DNA of 64,000 bases from Hymenobacter mucosus (GTDB taxonomy: Bacteria > Bacteroidota > Bacteroidia > Cytophagales > Hymenobacteraceae), in NCBI RefSeq assembly GCF_900188255.1, contig NZ_FZNS01000006.1, positions 186,001 through 250,000 of the forward strand, in the 5' to 3' direction. Within the stretch, counting starts at the first letter, position 1. Each line of letters starts with the position of its first letter. Below, one piece after another: positions 1-7,934 of the stretch. The notes under the pieces are model-generated. The model worked only from the letters and a program-made list of their open reading frames with translations, searched no databases and had not been told where the DNA came from. The position numbers and the translations under genes are program-made.

Positions 1-1
1 G

Positions 2-661
2 AGCCGCACCCTGGCAGCCCCTAGCGACATTGCTGGCGGCCGCTACGTGCTACGTCGCCGGGGCTTTTTGGCAGATGAATGCGGTGTAACACCTATGCTG
101 CCCGCACCACTTACTTCTCAATTTGCCCGCTATGAAGAAGGTGCGGGAGTAGTCGTGCAGTGGAGCACGCAAAATGAGTGCTTCGTGACAGAATTTGTGG
201 TAGAGCGGGCCCCTTCCGATACCACCCGGGCCTGGCAAGCCGTGGCGACGGTGCGCGCCGGCGCGGGCCCGGTTTACCGCTACACCGACCCCCAGCCGCT
301 GAGTGGTATGAGCTACTACCGCGTTCGGGTGCGCCGGCCCGATACTTCCCTGGATACCCCAACCCCAACCGCCGTAACGGATGATGCCACCATTGCTAGT
401 GGCGTGCAGTTCTATCCTAACCCGCTGACAAACGCCGACTTGCTCCGGCTACAGTACGTAGGTGGGGGGCTGCCGGGCACCCTCACCCTACGTTTCTACG
501 ATGCCGTGGGGCGCTACTTGCGCGGCACGGTGATTCGGTACCAGCCCGGCCTCAATACGCTTGCCGTAGAGCCTCCGTACTTGAGCCCAGGCTGGTACAT
601 CATCCGGTGGAACGATTCAGAAGGCCCTTCGGGCACTTCCCGCCTAGTAAAGATAGACTAG
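2..661 (+). CDS. C-terminal part of a secreted protein with a type IX secretion (Por) sorting domain; 5' end outside the window
   Basis: The reading frame is open from the first bases of the window, so the gene is cut by the window edge; a GTG at 47 is probably internal. The visible part has a fibronectin-III-like stretch (phrases such as FVVERAP and YYRVRVRR), then a C-terminal module with FYPNPL, LRFYDAVGRYLRG and GWYIIRW, ending in RLVKID. That ending is the classic T9SS type A sorting domain, which directs export across the outer membrane and surface attachment in Bacteroidota. The catalytic or binding domain lies upstream and cannot be named. The next gene is convergent. Confidence 0.85.
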   Translation, partial: SRTLAAPSDIAGGRYVLRRRGFLADECGVTPMLPAPLTSQFARYEEGAGVVVQWSTQNECFVTEFVVERAPSDTTRAWQAVATVRAGAGPVYRYTDPQPLSGMSYYRVRVRRPDTSLDTPTPTAVTDDATIASGVQFYPNPLTNADLLRLQYVGGGLPGTLTLRFYDAVGRYLRGTVIRYQPGLNTLAVEPPYLSPGWYIIRWNDSEGPSGTSRLVKID

Positions 662-693
662 CCCGAAGCCCCATAACGTGCGAGCTTCCTAGG

Positions 694-1665
694 TTAGCGC
701 GCCAAGAGCATGGCCCCGTAGGAGTAACCGCCACCAAAGACGGTAATAACTATCTGGTTGCCGGGTTTGAGCAAGGCCCACGTATCGGCTAGCGCAATGG
801 CGGCGCCGGCGCAGCCGGTATTGCCTAAGTCCTGGATGTTTGATACGGCCCGGTCTTCGGGCAAGCCTAGCTGCTGTAGCACATTCTTGGTAATGCGCAG
901 GTTGGCTTGATGGGGAATGAGGTAAGTTACATCCTCCACGCTCAAGTTATTGCGCTCCAAAACCTGCTGCGTTACGCGGGCCATATACTGGCAGGCGTTG
1001 ATAAACACGTCCTTGCCGAAGGGCATCACAATACCTTTCTCCACGGGCTTGAGTGTTACGGCTACGTCGGCCTTGCCCACATTGGCAACTCCGCCGGTCA
1101 GCACCGTACGCACATCCAGGTCGTTTTCAGACAAGCGCTCAGGAGTGAGCAACAAAGCCGCTGCACCGTCGCCCCACAGGTGGCCAGCCATGGTGTCTTG
1201 CTCGTTGTTATAGGCTGTATTATGCTCGCTCACTACAACCAAGGCCCGCCGCGCCTTACCCATGGCAAAATAGCCCTCCACAATTTCAATGGCATTGAGC
1301 AGTGAGGAGCACGCCGAAGAAATGCTGACTACCGGAATTTCTCCTACGTTGAGCTCCCGCTGCACGGCATGAGCCAGGGTATAAATAGTATCGTGAGGGG
1401 TATATGTGGCCCCCACAATGAGGTCCACCTCAGCAGCGGGGAAAGCGGGGGCAGCGGCTAACACGCGGCGTGTGGCCTCCAAGGCCATCGTATTGGTATT
1501 TTCGCCGGGGGCTGCCTTTCGGCGAGTTTGTATGCCGGTGCGCTCCGTAATCCACTCGTGTGAGAGGCCATTGAGACGCGTAAAGTGCTCGTTGGTAATG
1601 ATTTCGGCGGGCAGGTAGGCCGCCACCTGATGAATGTACACGGGGAAAGGAAGAGTGAGAGACAA
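694..1665 (-). CDS. 3-oxoacyl-ACP synthase III-like (KAS III/FabH family) protein
   Basis: The protein has the KAS III thiolase fold with all three catalytic elements: Cys in SISSACSSL, His in IPHQAN and Asn in LGNTGCAGAA. Such enzymes condense an acyl-CoA with malonyl-ACP to start fatty acid synthesis, or act in related condensations. No ATG lies near the conserved N-terminus (VYIHQVAAYLP). The frame runs back to a GTG at 1743, and I chose the TTG at 1665, which gives about 323 residues, the usual family length; a GTG at 1641 is also possible. It stands alone, without other fab genes, so it may be an accessory KAS III rather than the housekeeping FabH. Confidence 0.82.
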   Translation of the reverse strand: MSLTLPFPVYIHQVAAYLPAEIITNEHFTRLNGLSHEWITERTGIQTRRKAAPGENTNTMALEATRRVLAAAPAFPAAEVDLIVGATYTPHDTIYTLAHAVQRELNVGEIPVVSISSACSSLLNAIEIVEGYFAMGKARRALVVVSEHNTAYNNEQDTMAGHLWGDGAAALLLTPERLSENDLDVRTVLTGGVANVGKADVAVTLKPVEKGIVMPFGKDVFINACQYMARVTQQVLERNNLSVEDVTYLIPHQANLRITKNVLQQLGLPEDRAVSNIQDLGNTGCAGAAIALADTWALLKPGNQIVITVFGGGYSYGAMLLAR

Positions 1666-1803
1666 GGCAGAAATACGGGACCAAGGTACGGTTATTGGCG
1701 GTAGTGGCCGCCAGCTTTTCTGCAGATAGCCCGTACTTTGCACGTAAGACGTTCGTTCAACGGACCCAGGCAGGCCAGGTTGGGCTGCTCATCTTATAAT
1801 ATT

Positions 1804-2391
1804 ATGATGTTTTCACATTTCCTTCGGCGGTTATTTCTGGGTGCTACCTTGGGCCTGGGTTGTGGGCTAGTAGCTGCTCCGGCAGCGCAGGCCCAGAAAT
1901 ATCGTACGGCCGCTGGCCTGCGGGTAGGTGGGGGGCAGTACGGCATCACCGTGCAGCAAAAGATTCTCGACAAAACTACCCTCGAAGGGCTAGGGCTTGT
2001 TTCCTCGCGGGAGGTAAGTGCTACTCTGCTGGCCGAGCGACACTTCGGTATTCTAGGCCCTAGCCTCAACTACTACTTCGGAGCTGGTGGCCACGTCGGC
2101 AACCACAAGGACAATGGGGCCTTTGGTGGAATTGATGCGCTAGCCGGTATCGAATACAAGGTAGCCCTTACCCCCTTCGTCTTATCGGTTGACTTTAAGC
2201 CTACCGTAGAGTTTGGCGCGGAGGACTGGACGCGCTTCCCCACAGCCGTTTCCGTGCGCTACATCCTAGTGAAGGAGAAAAACACGGGCATCTTCAACGG
2301 GATGTTTGGCGGCGACAAAGACAAGGACAAAAAGAAAAAGAGCAAGTCGAAATCCAAGAGTAAATCGGGCGGCGGCCTGTTTGATTTCTAG
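1804..2391 (+). CDS. Secreted outer-membrane-beta-barrel-like protein with a lysine/serine-rich tail
   Basis: The start is the ATG at 1804 (a second ATG follows at 1807); upstream codons of the frame do not fit a signal peptide. Residues 1 to about 30 form a signal peptide ending AAPAAQAQ. The body alternates short hydrophobic and glycine-rich strands (GLRVGGGQYG, LNYYFGAGGHVG, LSVDFKPTVEFG), as in small beta-barrel proteins of Bacteroidota. The last 30 residues are an extremely basic K/D/S repeat (DKDKKKKSKSKSKSKS) followed by GGGLFDF, whose terminal Phe is typical of barrel proteins. Function unknown. It converges with the GIN-domain gene across a large hairpin. Confidence 0.75.
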   Translation: MMFSHFLRRLFLGATLGLGCGLVAAPAAQAQKYRTAAGLRVGGGQYGITVQQKILDKTTLEGLGLVSSREVSATLLAERHFGILGPSLNYYFGAGGHVGNHKDNGAFGGIDALAGIEYKVALTPFVLSVDFKPTVEFGAEDWTRFPTAVSVRYILVKEKNTGIFNGMFGGDKDKDKKKKSKSKSKSKSGGGLFDF

Positions 2392-2428
2392 CCTTAGTTT
2401 CAGGCGCTACGCCAACAGCACTCGTCAG

Positions 2429-2482
2429 CACCCAACAAGAAGGGCCCCGACCACATCTGGTCGGGGCCCTTCTTGTTGGGTG
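2429..2482. terminator. Large perfect hairpin, likely bidirectional terminator
   Basis: Two 25-base arms (2429-2453 and 2458-2482) are perfect inverted copies around a CATC loop. The hairpin sits between two convergent genes ending at 2391 and 2493. There is no clear T-tract, but the GC-rich stem (GGGGCCC core) and the position fit a shared terminator. Confidence 0.75.
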
Positions 2483-2492
2483 CCGTGGTCAA

Positions 2493-3203
2493 TTACTGGC
2501 GATGGACGCGGCCGCTACCAACTGTAGAGGTACTGATCTTGGGGTTGCCGCTTACGTACACATCGCCTGAGCCCACAATGCTGGCGCTTAGGTTCTGCGT
2601 GGCCTGAACCCGGCAGTCGCCCGAGCCGCTAATGCTCACTCGGCAATCGGTGGTGTGTAGCTTAGTAGCTCTCACCTCGCCCGAGCCGCTGATACTAATA
2701 TCGTGGCGAGGGGCATTACCGGCAGCCTGTACCGAGCCCGACCCGGCTAGTGACGTGCTGATTTTATCGGCCGTAACGCTGGCCAACTCAAGGTCGCCCG
2801 AGCCACTCACCGACAACGACAGATTATCGGTCTTTAGGGCATCAGCAGCGCGCATATTTCCCGAGCCGCTCACGGATAAGGATTTGATAACGGGCGTAGT
2901 AACGTACACCGTAACAGGGCCTTTGAAGCGGTAAGACGAGGTGAAATTCGATTCGCGTTTGGGTCCCACACGCAGTTGGCCACCGCTAACAACAGTTTCA
3001 AAGTGAGCTAGGTCGGCAGGGTCGGCTTCTACCTCCACTTTCTGGGGGCTACCCTGGCGCAGGATGACGTTGGCTGAGCCCGCTAGCCCAACGGAAGTGA
3101 AGTTTTCTACCGGGCGATTTTCGCGCGGTGCCACCACCCGGAAAGCCGATAGCACAAGCAGGAAAAGGAGCAGAGCAGGGAGGAAGGAGCGCATGGTTTT
3201 CAT
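2493..3203 (-). CDS. GIN-domain (DUF2807) secreted protein
   Basis: A 236-residue exported protein: signal peptide in residues 1-25 (MRSFLPALLLFLLVLSAF), then a DUF2807/GIN head domain (VENFTSVGLAGSANVILRQG) followed by repeated SGSG turns (VSGSGNM, VSGSGDL, LAGSGSV, ISGSGEV, ISGSGDC, VGSGDV). The repeats form a right-handed beta-solenoid in this family. The family is common in Bacteroidota and is described as putative adhesin or auto-transporter-like; the actual role is unknown. Met 1 or Met 4 may be the start. Confidence 0.85.
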   Translation of the reverse strand: MKTMRSFLPALLLFLLVLSAFRVVAPRENRPVENFTSVGLAGSANVILRQGSPQKVEVEADPADLAHFETVVSGGQLRVGPKRESNFTSSYRFKGPVTVYVTTPVIKSLSVSGSGNMRAADALKTDNLSLSVSGSGDLELASVTADKISTSLAGSGSVQAAGNAPRHDISISGSGEVRATKLHTTDCRVSISGSGDCRVQATQNLSASIVGSGDVYVSGNPKISTSTVGSGRVHRQ

Positions 3204-3388
3204 CGGATTTCTAGCGAGTTAAGAGGTAGATCTACCCACTAGATGGGTGGAAAGAACCAACCGTTGCCCACGCCGGAAAAAGAATTTTGCTTGCTTTATA
3301 TAGCGTAGAAACTGGCGCGTTGAGAATCGGGGTCTGCTTCGTGGTAGGCCTATATACAGCCTGGATTTCGAGAAGAGAGGCGCGGTAG

Positions 3389-3428
3389 AAAAAGCACCGC
3401 CTTCCCACAAATAGCAGGAAGGCGGTGC
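3389..3428 (-). terminator. Rho-independent terminator of the M13 peptidase gene
   Basis: Twelve-base arms at 3394-3405 and 3417-3428 (GCACCGCCTTCC and its complement) surround an 11-base loop, and on the minus strand the stem is followed by five T residues. It lies 26 bases past the stop codon at 3454. Confidence 0.85.
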
Positions 3429-3453
3429 AACACAATGGAGCCTGAAAGAGGTA

Positions 3454-5511
3454 TTACCAGATTTTCACCCGGGCCGAATCAGGGAGGTAGAGTTTCTGGC
3501 CGGGTTGCACGTTGAATGCTTCGTAGAAGGCAGGTACGTCGGCAAAGGGGCCGTTCACGCGATACTGGGCCGGGGAGTGTACATCTGTGAGGATGCGTTG
3601 AGCCAGCACTTCGTCGCGCTGATGGTTTTGCCAGCCTAGCGCATAGCCCAGGAAGTAGCGCTGGGTAGGCGTGAGGCCCCCAATCTTCTCGCCTTTCTTG
3701 TACTGGTCCGTTTTCTTGAAGGCATCGAAGGCAATGACGATACCACCCAAATCGGCAATGTTCTCACCGGCAGTGGCTTTACCGTTGATGTGTAAGGAGT
3801 CGAGCACCGTGTAGCCGTTGAACTGGCGCACAATGCCGTTCACGCGCTGCTGGAAAGCGGCCCGGTCTTTTTTGCTCCACCAGTTGCGTAGGTTGCCTTT
3901 CTCATCAAACTGGCTGCCCTCGTCGTCAAAGCCATGCGTAAGCTCGTGGCCGATGGTGCTAGCGCCCGCGTAGCCGTAAATGATGGCATCATCGGCGTCT
4001 TTGTCGGCCAGGCCAGGAATGGAGAAGATGGCCGCCGGCAGCACAATCTCATTGTTGCTGGGGTTGTAGTAGGCATTGTAGGTCTGGGGCGTCATTTCCC
4101 ACTCCGTGCGGTCCACGGGTTTGCCCAGCTTGTTGGCGTTGTAGCGGTACTGCCACTCATTGGCTCGCATGACGTTGGCGAGGTAAGAGTCGCGGCTGAT
4201 TTTGAGCGAAGAATAGTCGCGCCACTTGTCGGGGTAGCCCACCTTGGGTGCAATTTTAGTCAGCTTCACCAAGGCCTTCTGCTTGGTAGAGTCGCTCATC
4301 CAATCCAGGGCCTGAATATGCTCGCGGAAGGTGGCCACCACATTCTCGGTTAGCTGAGCGTAGCGCTCCTTGGTTTCGGGCGTGAAGTACTCCTTCACAA
4401 ACAGCTGACCCAGAATTTCGCCCATGCCAGCTTCCTCCTCGTCTAGCACGCGCTTCCAGCGGGGGCGCTGCTCTTTTTGCCCCTGCAAGATGGTGCCGTA
4501 AAAACGGAAGTTTTCCGTGTCGATGGGACGGCTGAGCTGGCTGGCGAAAGTATGCACCAGATGCCACTGCAAATAGGCCTGCCACTGGTCGAGGGGGGTA
4601 GTCTTCAGCAGCTGACCAGCTTTCTGGTAGAACTCAGGCTGGCCCACTATCACCGTGTCTACCTTGGGTAGCTCCATCTGCCTCAGCCACGAATTCCAGT
4701 CGATGCCGGGCGTGATCTGGCCCAGATCGGCCACGGCGCGCTTGTTGTAGTTGGCGTAGGGGTCGCGCAGGGCTTCCAGCTTGCGCGAAGAGGCCGCTAG
4801 CGCCGTTTCCAGCTGCATAACCTGGGCGCTATGGCGCTGTGCCGTTACGGAGTCTTGGCCGAGTAGCTGCAACATGCGGGCTACGTGGCGCACATACTCC
4901 TTGCGAATGGTAGCGGTGCGGGTATCCTTATTGAAGTAGTAGTCGCGGTTGGGAAGGCCCAGGCCTGCTTGATACAGGTGCATGGCCATCTTTTCGCTGT
5001 TTTTAGCATCTTGGCGTACGTAGCCGCCGATAAGCGAATTCACGCCCAGTACTTTGTGGCGGGCTATTACGGCTTGCACATCGGCCACCGACTTGATGGC
5101 TGCAATGCGGTCTAGCTCCGGCTTTAGGGGAGCAATGCCTTGCTTGTCAATGGTCACCGAATCAAGGCCCGACGCCCAGAAGTCCCCGATTTTTTGCTGG
5201 TTTTCGCCTTCCTTGGCGTTGGCCTTGGCTGCTTCTTGGTTTAGTGCCCGGAGGCGGGCGTATACCTCATTTTGTACTTCCTTACCAATTCCCCAGGAGC
5301 TTTCGGAAGCCGGAATGGGGTGCGCCTTCAGCCACGTGCCGTTGGCATACGTGAAAAAGTCGTCGCCGGGGCGCACGGTGGTGTCGAGGTTGGCTTGAAG
5401 CAGATCGGGCGTGGTAGTACCCGACTTACCGCCGGGCTGGCAACTAGTAGCCAACAAGCCTAACAAGGGAGCTGCTACCAGCCAAGGCCGTAAGGAAGAG
5501 GACAAATGCAT
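3454..5511 (-). CDS. M13 family zinc metallopeptidase lipoprotein (neprilysin/PepO-like)
   Basis: The M13 endopeptidase cleaves peptides in the envelope space. Start chosen at the ATG at 5511 because it opens a signal peptide with lipobox LLATSC; the frame itself extends 23 codons further. The zinc motif HELTH is at about residues 522-526, and the third ligand is E583 in GENIADLGG. The substrate-binding NAYYNP motif and the C-terminal conserved end (PDSARVKIW) are present. The 685-residue length is normal for the family. It is monocistronic with its own terminator; the upstream gene is divergent. Confidence 0.95.
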   Translation of the reverse strand: MHLSSSLRPWLVAAPLLGLLATSCQPGGKSGTTTPDLLQANLDTTVRPGDDFFTYANGTWLKAHPIPASESSWGIGKEVQNEVYARLRALNQEAAKANAKEGENQQKIGDFWASGLDSVTIDKQGIAPLKPELDRIAAIKSVADVQAVIARHKVLGVNSLIGGYVRQDAKNSEKMAMHLYQAGLGLPNRDYYFNKDTRTATIRKEYVRHVARMLQLLGQDSVTAQRHSAQVMQLETALAASSRKLEALRDPYANYNKRAVADLGQITPGIDWNSWLRQMELPKVDTVIVGQPEFYQKAGQLLKTTPLDQWQAYLQWHLVHTFASQLSRPIDTENFRFYGTILQGQKEQRPRWKRVLDEEEAGMGEILGQLFVKEYFTPETKERYAQLTENVVATFREHIQALDWMSDSTKQKALVKLTKIAPKVGYPDKWRDYSSLKISRDSYLANVMRANEWQYRYNANKLGKPVDRTEWEMTPQTYNAYYNPSNNEIVLPAAIFSIPGLADKDADDAIIYGYAGASTIGHELTHGFDDEGSQFDEKGNLRNWWSKKDRAAFQQRVNGIVRQFNGYTVLDSLHINGKATAGENIADLGGIVIAFDAFKKTDQYKKGEKIGGLTPTQRYFLGYALGWQNHQRDEVLAQRILTDVHSPAQYRVNGPFADVPAFYEAFNVQPGQKLYLPDSARVKIW

Positions 5512-5613
5512 GAGCAAAGGAAACGAACAGTGAGTATGCGGGCGAATGTAGCGCGAACCGGCCGGTTCACGTAGGCGCAAAGACAGCTATTCTCTGCTTG
5601 CCGTTGCCTGCGT

Positions 5614-6036
5614 ATGACCTTGCCCCATCTACTCCAGCTCAACTTTGCGCTGGCCGCCTACCTCACCGGCCTAATCTGGACCGTGCAACTAGTACACTAC
5701 CCCAGCTTTGCCCAGGTAGCACCCGAGAAATTTGTGGTATTTCATCGGCAGCATTCTACTCGTATGGGCTGGATAGTAATGGTGCCTATGGTACTGGAAC
5801 TGGGTTTGGCGGCGTGGCTAGCTTGGGCAGGCCAAGCATTGGGAGGCGCCGTGTGGTGGAGCTTGGCGCTGGTACTACTGATTTGGGCAGCCACCTTTTT
5901 CATCAGCGTCCCGTTTCATAATCGCCTAGCGCAGGGCTACAATTACATAGCCATCGACGGGCTCGTACGCACCAACTGGATTAGGACTCTGGCCTGGACG
6001 GTGCGCCCGTTCTTGCTGGGTACTTTGCTGTGGTAA
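5614..6036 (+). CDS. Small integral membrane protein, four predicted helices
   Basis: A 140-residue protein with about four hydrophobic helices (residues 8-28, 48-70, 80-100 and 122-138). It contains a conserved-looking polar stretch between helices 1 and 2 (VHYPSFAQVAPEKFVVFHRQHSTRMG is its extent, key residues H, Y, P, F and the HRQHS run) and FFISVPFHNRLAQG near helix 3. I recognise this as a conserved bacterial membrane family related in pattern to DUF1772-type proteins, but no function can be assigned. It is divergent from the M13 gene. Confidence 0.7.
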   Translation: MTLPHLLQLNFALAAYLTGLIWTVQLVHYPSFAQVAPEKFVVFHRQHSTRMGWIVMVPMVLELGLAAWLAWAGQALGGAVWWSLALVLLIWAATFFISVPFHNRLAQGYNYIAIDGLVRTNWIRTLAWTVRPFLLGTLLW

Positions 6037-6150
6037 TAGGCCGCGGCCTGGGCTGGCCCGTATGTATCCTTCGATTCGCGCAAGGCAAAATGCTACCTTG
6101 CTTTCCTACTTTACTTGATTACGCTTTCTGCTTCACCCGCTCCTTTCCTT

Positions 6151-6558
6151 ATGATTCCGCCCGCCGATGCCTTCTTGCCTGAGCTTCAGTTCCAAACCAG
6201 CCGGAGCAGCGGCCCAGGTGGCCAAAACGTCAATAAAGTTGAATCGCGCGTGGAACTGCGCTTCCGGGTGGCTGACTCCCAAGTGCTGACCGATGAGCAA
6301 AAGCAGACGCTAGTACAAAAGCTGGCTTCTCGCCTTACTACCGATGGGGAACTGCTGATTGCTGCCCAGGAAGACCGGAGCCAGCTGCGCAACAAAGAAA
6401 CGGCCATCCGTAAGTTTCACGAAACCCTGCAAAAGGCCTTGTACAAGCCCAAAGCGCGCAAAGCCACCAAGCCTAGCCAAGGAGCCGTCCGCCAGCGGTT
6501 AGAATCCAAGAAAAAGCACGGCGACAAAAAGGCAAACCGCGGCCGAGTCGATTTCTAG
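6151..6558 (+). CDS. arfB: Alternative ribosome-rescue factor, ArfB/YaeJ-like peptidyl-tRNA hydrolase
   Basis: A release-factor domain-3-like protein that frees stalled ribosomes on non-stop mRNA by hydrolysing peptidyl-tRNA. The GGQ motif is at residues 23-25 (SSGPGGQNVNKVES). The C-terminus is a long basic tail (KARKATKP, RLESKKKHGDKKANRG) that enters the empty mRNA channel in the E. coli homologue. The ATG at 6151 gives 135 residues, close to E. coli ArfB at 140; an in-frame TTG at 6115 is less likely. No codon-recognition domain is present, which separates it from RF1/RF2. Confidence 0.92.
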   Translation: MIPPADAFLPELQFQTSRSSGPGGQNVNKVESRVELRFRVADSQVLTDEQKQTLVQKLASRLTTDGELLIAAQEDRSQLRNKETAIRKFHETLQKALYKPKARKATKPSQGAVRQRLESKKKHGDKKANRGRVDF

Positions 6559-6672
6559 GTGGGCAGGAAGTAGTCAATAGCGCACGGCTGTGCTGCCTAT
6601 CTAGCACGCGTGGTAATGTGGTGGCTAACGCCAGAACTTGGCTGGTGCAAGGGCGCCGGTTTCTTTGCCCCG

Positions 6673-7092
6673 CTAGCCTTTGCGAAGACCCGCCCGCAGC
6701 CAGTCCTCAGCCTGTAGTTGGTCCTCAAAAATGCCTACTTCAAAGCGACCATTAATGCGTGTTCGCAGAGCATCGGCAGACTCTACGGAAAATGCGCCGG
6801 GATTGTCTAGATGAGCCCAGTAGCGCAGGCCAGTGCTGAGTGCGTGCGGAATCCACTGTTGCTCCAGAAATTCCAGGGAAGCATCCCAGCGGCCTACCAA
6901 GCGGCGGTTGTCATTGAGCACGGCACGGCACCCTTGCTTCTGCATCTGATCGAGGTAGGCCAATGCCCCTTGCAGAACGCTATTGCCGGTGGGGTAGCCA
7001 ATCCAATCGGCGTGAATCCAGGGCCCTTCCGGACGGTAAGAAATGGACAAATAGGTTTTACCTAATGAGGACTGTAGTTCTTCCAGAAGCAT
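6673..7092 (-). CDS. STAS/SpoIIAA-like single-domain protein
   Basis: A 139-residue soluble protein without signal peptide. The pattern of a beta-strand start (YLSISYRPEGPWIHADW), a mid-protein strand followed by an acidic or polar turn (RAVLNDNRRLVGRWD) and a late FEVGIFEDQLQAEDWL helix fits the SpoIIAA/STAS-like family that is expanded in Hymenobacter-type genomes. It has a divergent paralogue at 58400-58879, which shares the order strand, L-V-G, E/D-W-I/L-P, Y-W-A-H-L/QHLAII. Function unknown; STAS folds usually take part in protein-protein switching or small-ligand binding. Confidence 0.6.
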   Translation of the reverse strand: MLLEELQSSLGKTYLSISYRPEGPWIHADWIGYPTGNSVLQGALAYLDQMQKQGCRAVLNDNRRLVGRWDASLEFLEQQWIPHALSTGLRYWAHLDNPGAFSVESADALRTRINGRFEVGIFEDQLQAEDWLRAGLRKG

Positions 7093-7166
7093 CCGTATGA
7101 TGTAGCCTGATATGTGCGGCGGAAAATACGCTTAGGCTAGTAGACGGTAACTAGCTCCCTATGGTT

Positions 7167-7886
7167 TTAGTTCAGGTCAAGACCGAACAGCACTCCCACC
7201 CAGGGGTGGTTTTGGTAGACCCAATAGCGTCCATCGGGGCCTAGCAAATGGTCTACTCCCACGGCCAACCCCAGGTTCAGCAGGCGGGCATCGTAAATAA
7301 TGGCCGCGCCACCGTGTAGGGTAAAGCCTTCATAGTCAGTAACTGCCCGTTGCTGGGTAAGGTCGGCGGTGATGACGGACGAGCCAAGGCCCCCGAAAAG
7401 CCCGTAGCCAAACCCGTTGCTGCGGATAAAGGGGCGCGGCTGAAACGGTGAAAGCCGCCGGTTGCTAAAGCGGTAAAAATCGAGGCGGCGGCCCACGTAC
7501 AAGGCCACGTTGAAATTCGTGTTGAGCTGCACCGGCAAGCCTCCCCGGGGCGGCAGCGCCTTGAAGGGAATGGAAAAGATATCGAGGTCGAAGCTGCGGT
7601 GTAGCAGCGTGACGGACTCCCGGGGAAGCAGCTCGTAGAGAGTAGTAGGTGGAATGGCCGCCGAAGTAGCAGGCGGGGTGAAAGCCAGCGTATCGCCGTG
7701 CTGCTGTACGTAGTAGCGTCGGTGGGGGGCGCGTAGTTGCTGCAAGAGCGTATCATTGCTGGCCGTAAGCACGCGGTAGTACCCGTCATTGAGCTGGTTG
7801 AGCCGGGCGAACCGGGCGCAACTAGTACTGCCTACGGTAGCTGCCAGCAGCATCAACAGTCGGTACACAAATAGGCCGCGTTTCAT
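7167..7886 (-). CDS. Hypothetical lipoprotein
   Basis: A 239-residue protein with a lipoprotein signal (MLLAATVGSTSC, Cys about residue 23). The body contains a YYRV...YYVQQHGDTL segment and glycine-rich strands near the C-terminus (RSNGFGYGLFGGLGSS, FTLHGGAAIIYDARLLNLGLAVG), suggesting a beta-rich envelope protein. I do not recognise the family. It lies 48 bases downstream of mgtE on the same strand and may be cotranscribed with it. Confidence 0.65.
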   Translation of the reverse strand: MKRGLFVYRLLMLLAATVGSTSCARFARLNQLNDGYYRVLTASNDTLLQQLRAPHRRYYVQQHGDTLAFTPPATSAAIPPTTLYELLPRESVTLLHRSFDLDIFSIPFKALPPRGGLPVQLNTNFNVALYVGRRLDFYRFSNRRLSPFQPRPFIRSNGFGYGLFGGLGSSVITADLTQQRAVTDYEGFTLHGGAAIIYDARLLNLGLAVGVDHLLGPDGRYWVYQNHPWVGVLFGLDLN

Positions 7887-7934
7887 AGCGTAGGGATACG
7901 AGTTCAGCGCACAACAAGAAATTCCCTGGTCTGC

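Noticed and set aside
5512..5580. N-terminal extension of the M13 peptidase
   Set aside because: It would bury the lipoprotein signal peptide that begins at 5511.
7277..7789. 170-codon minus-strand frame overlapping the hypothetical lipoprotein gene in another frame
   Set aside because: It has a biased S/T/R composition and no signal, whereas the lipoprotein frame has a lipobox and ordinary composition.
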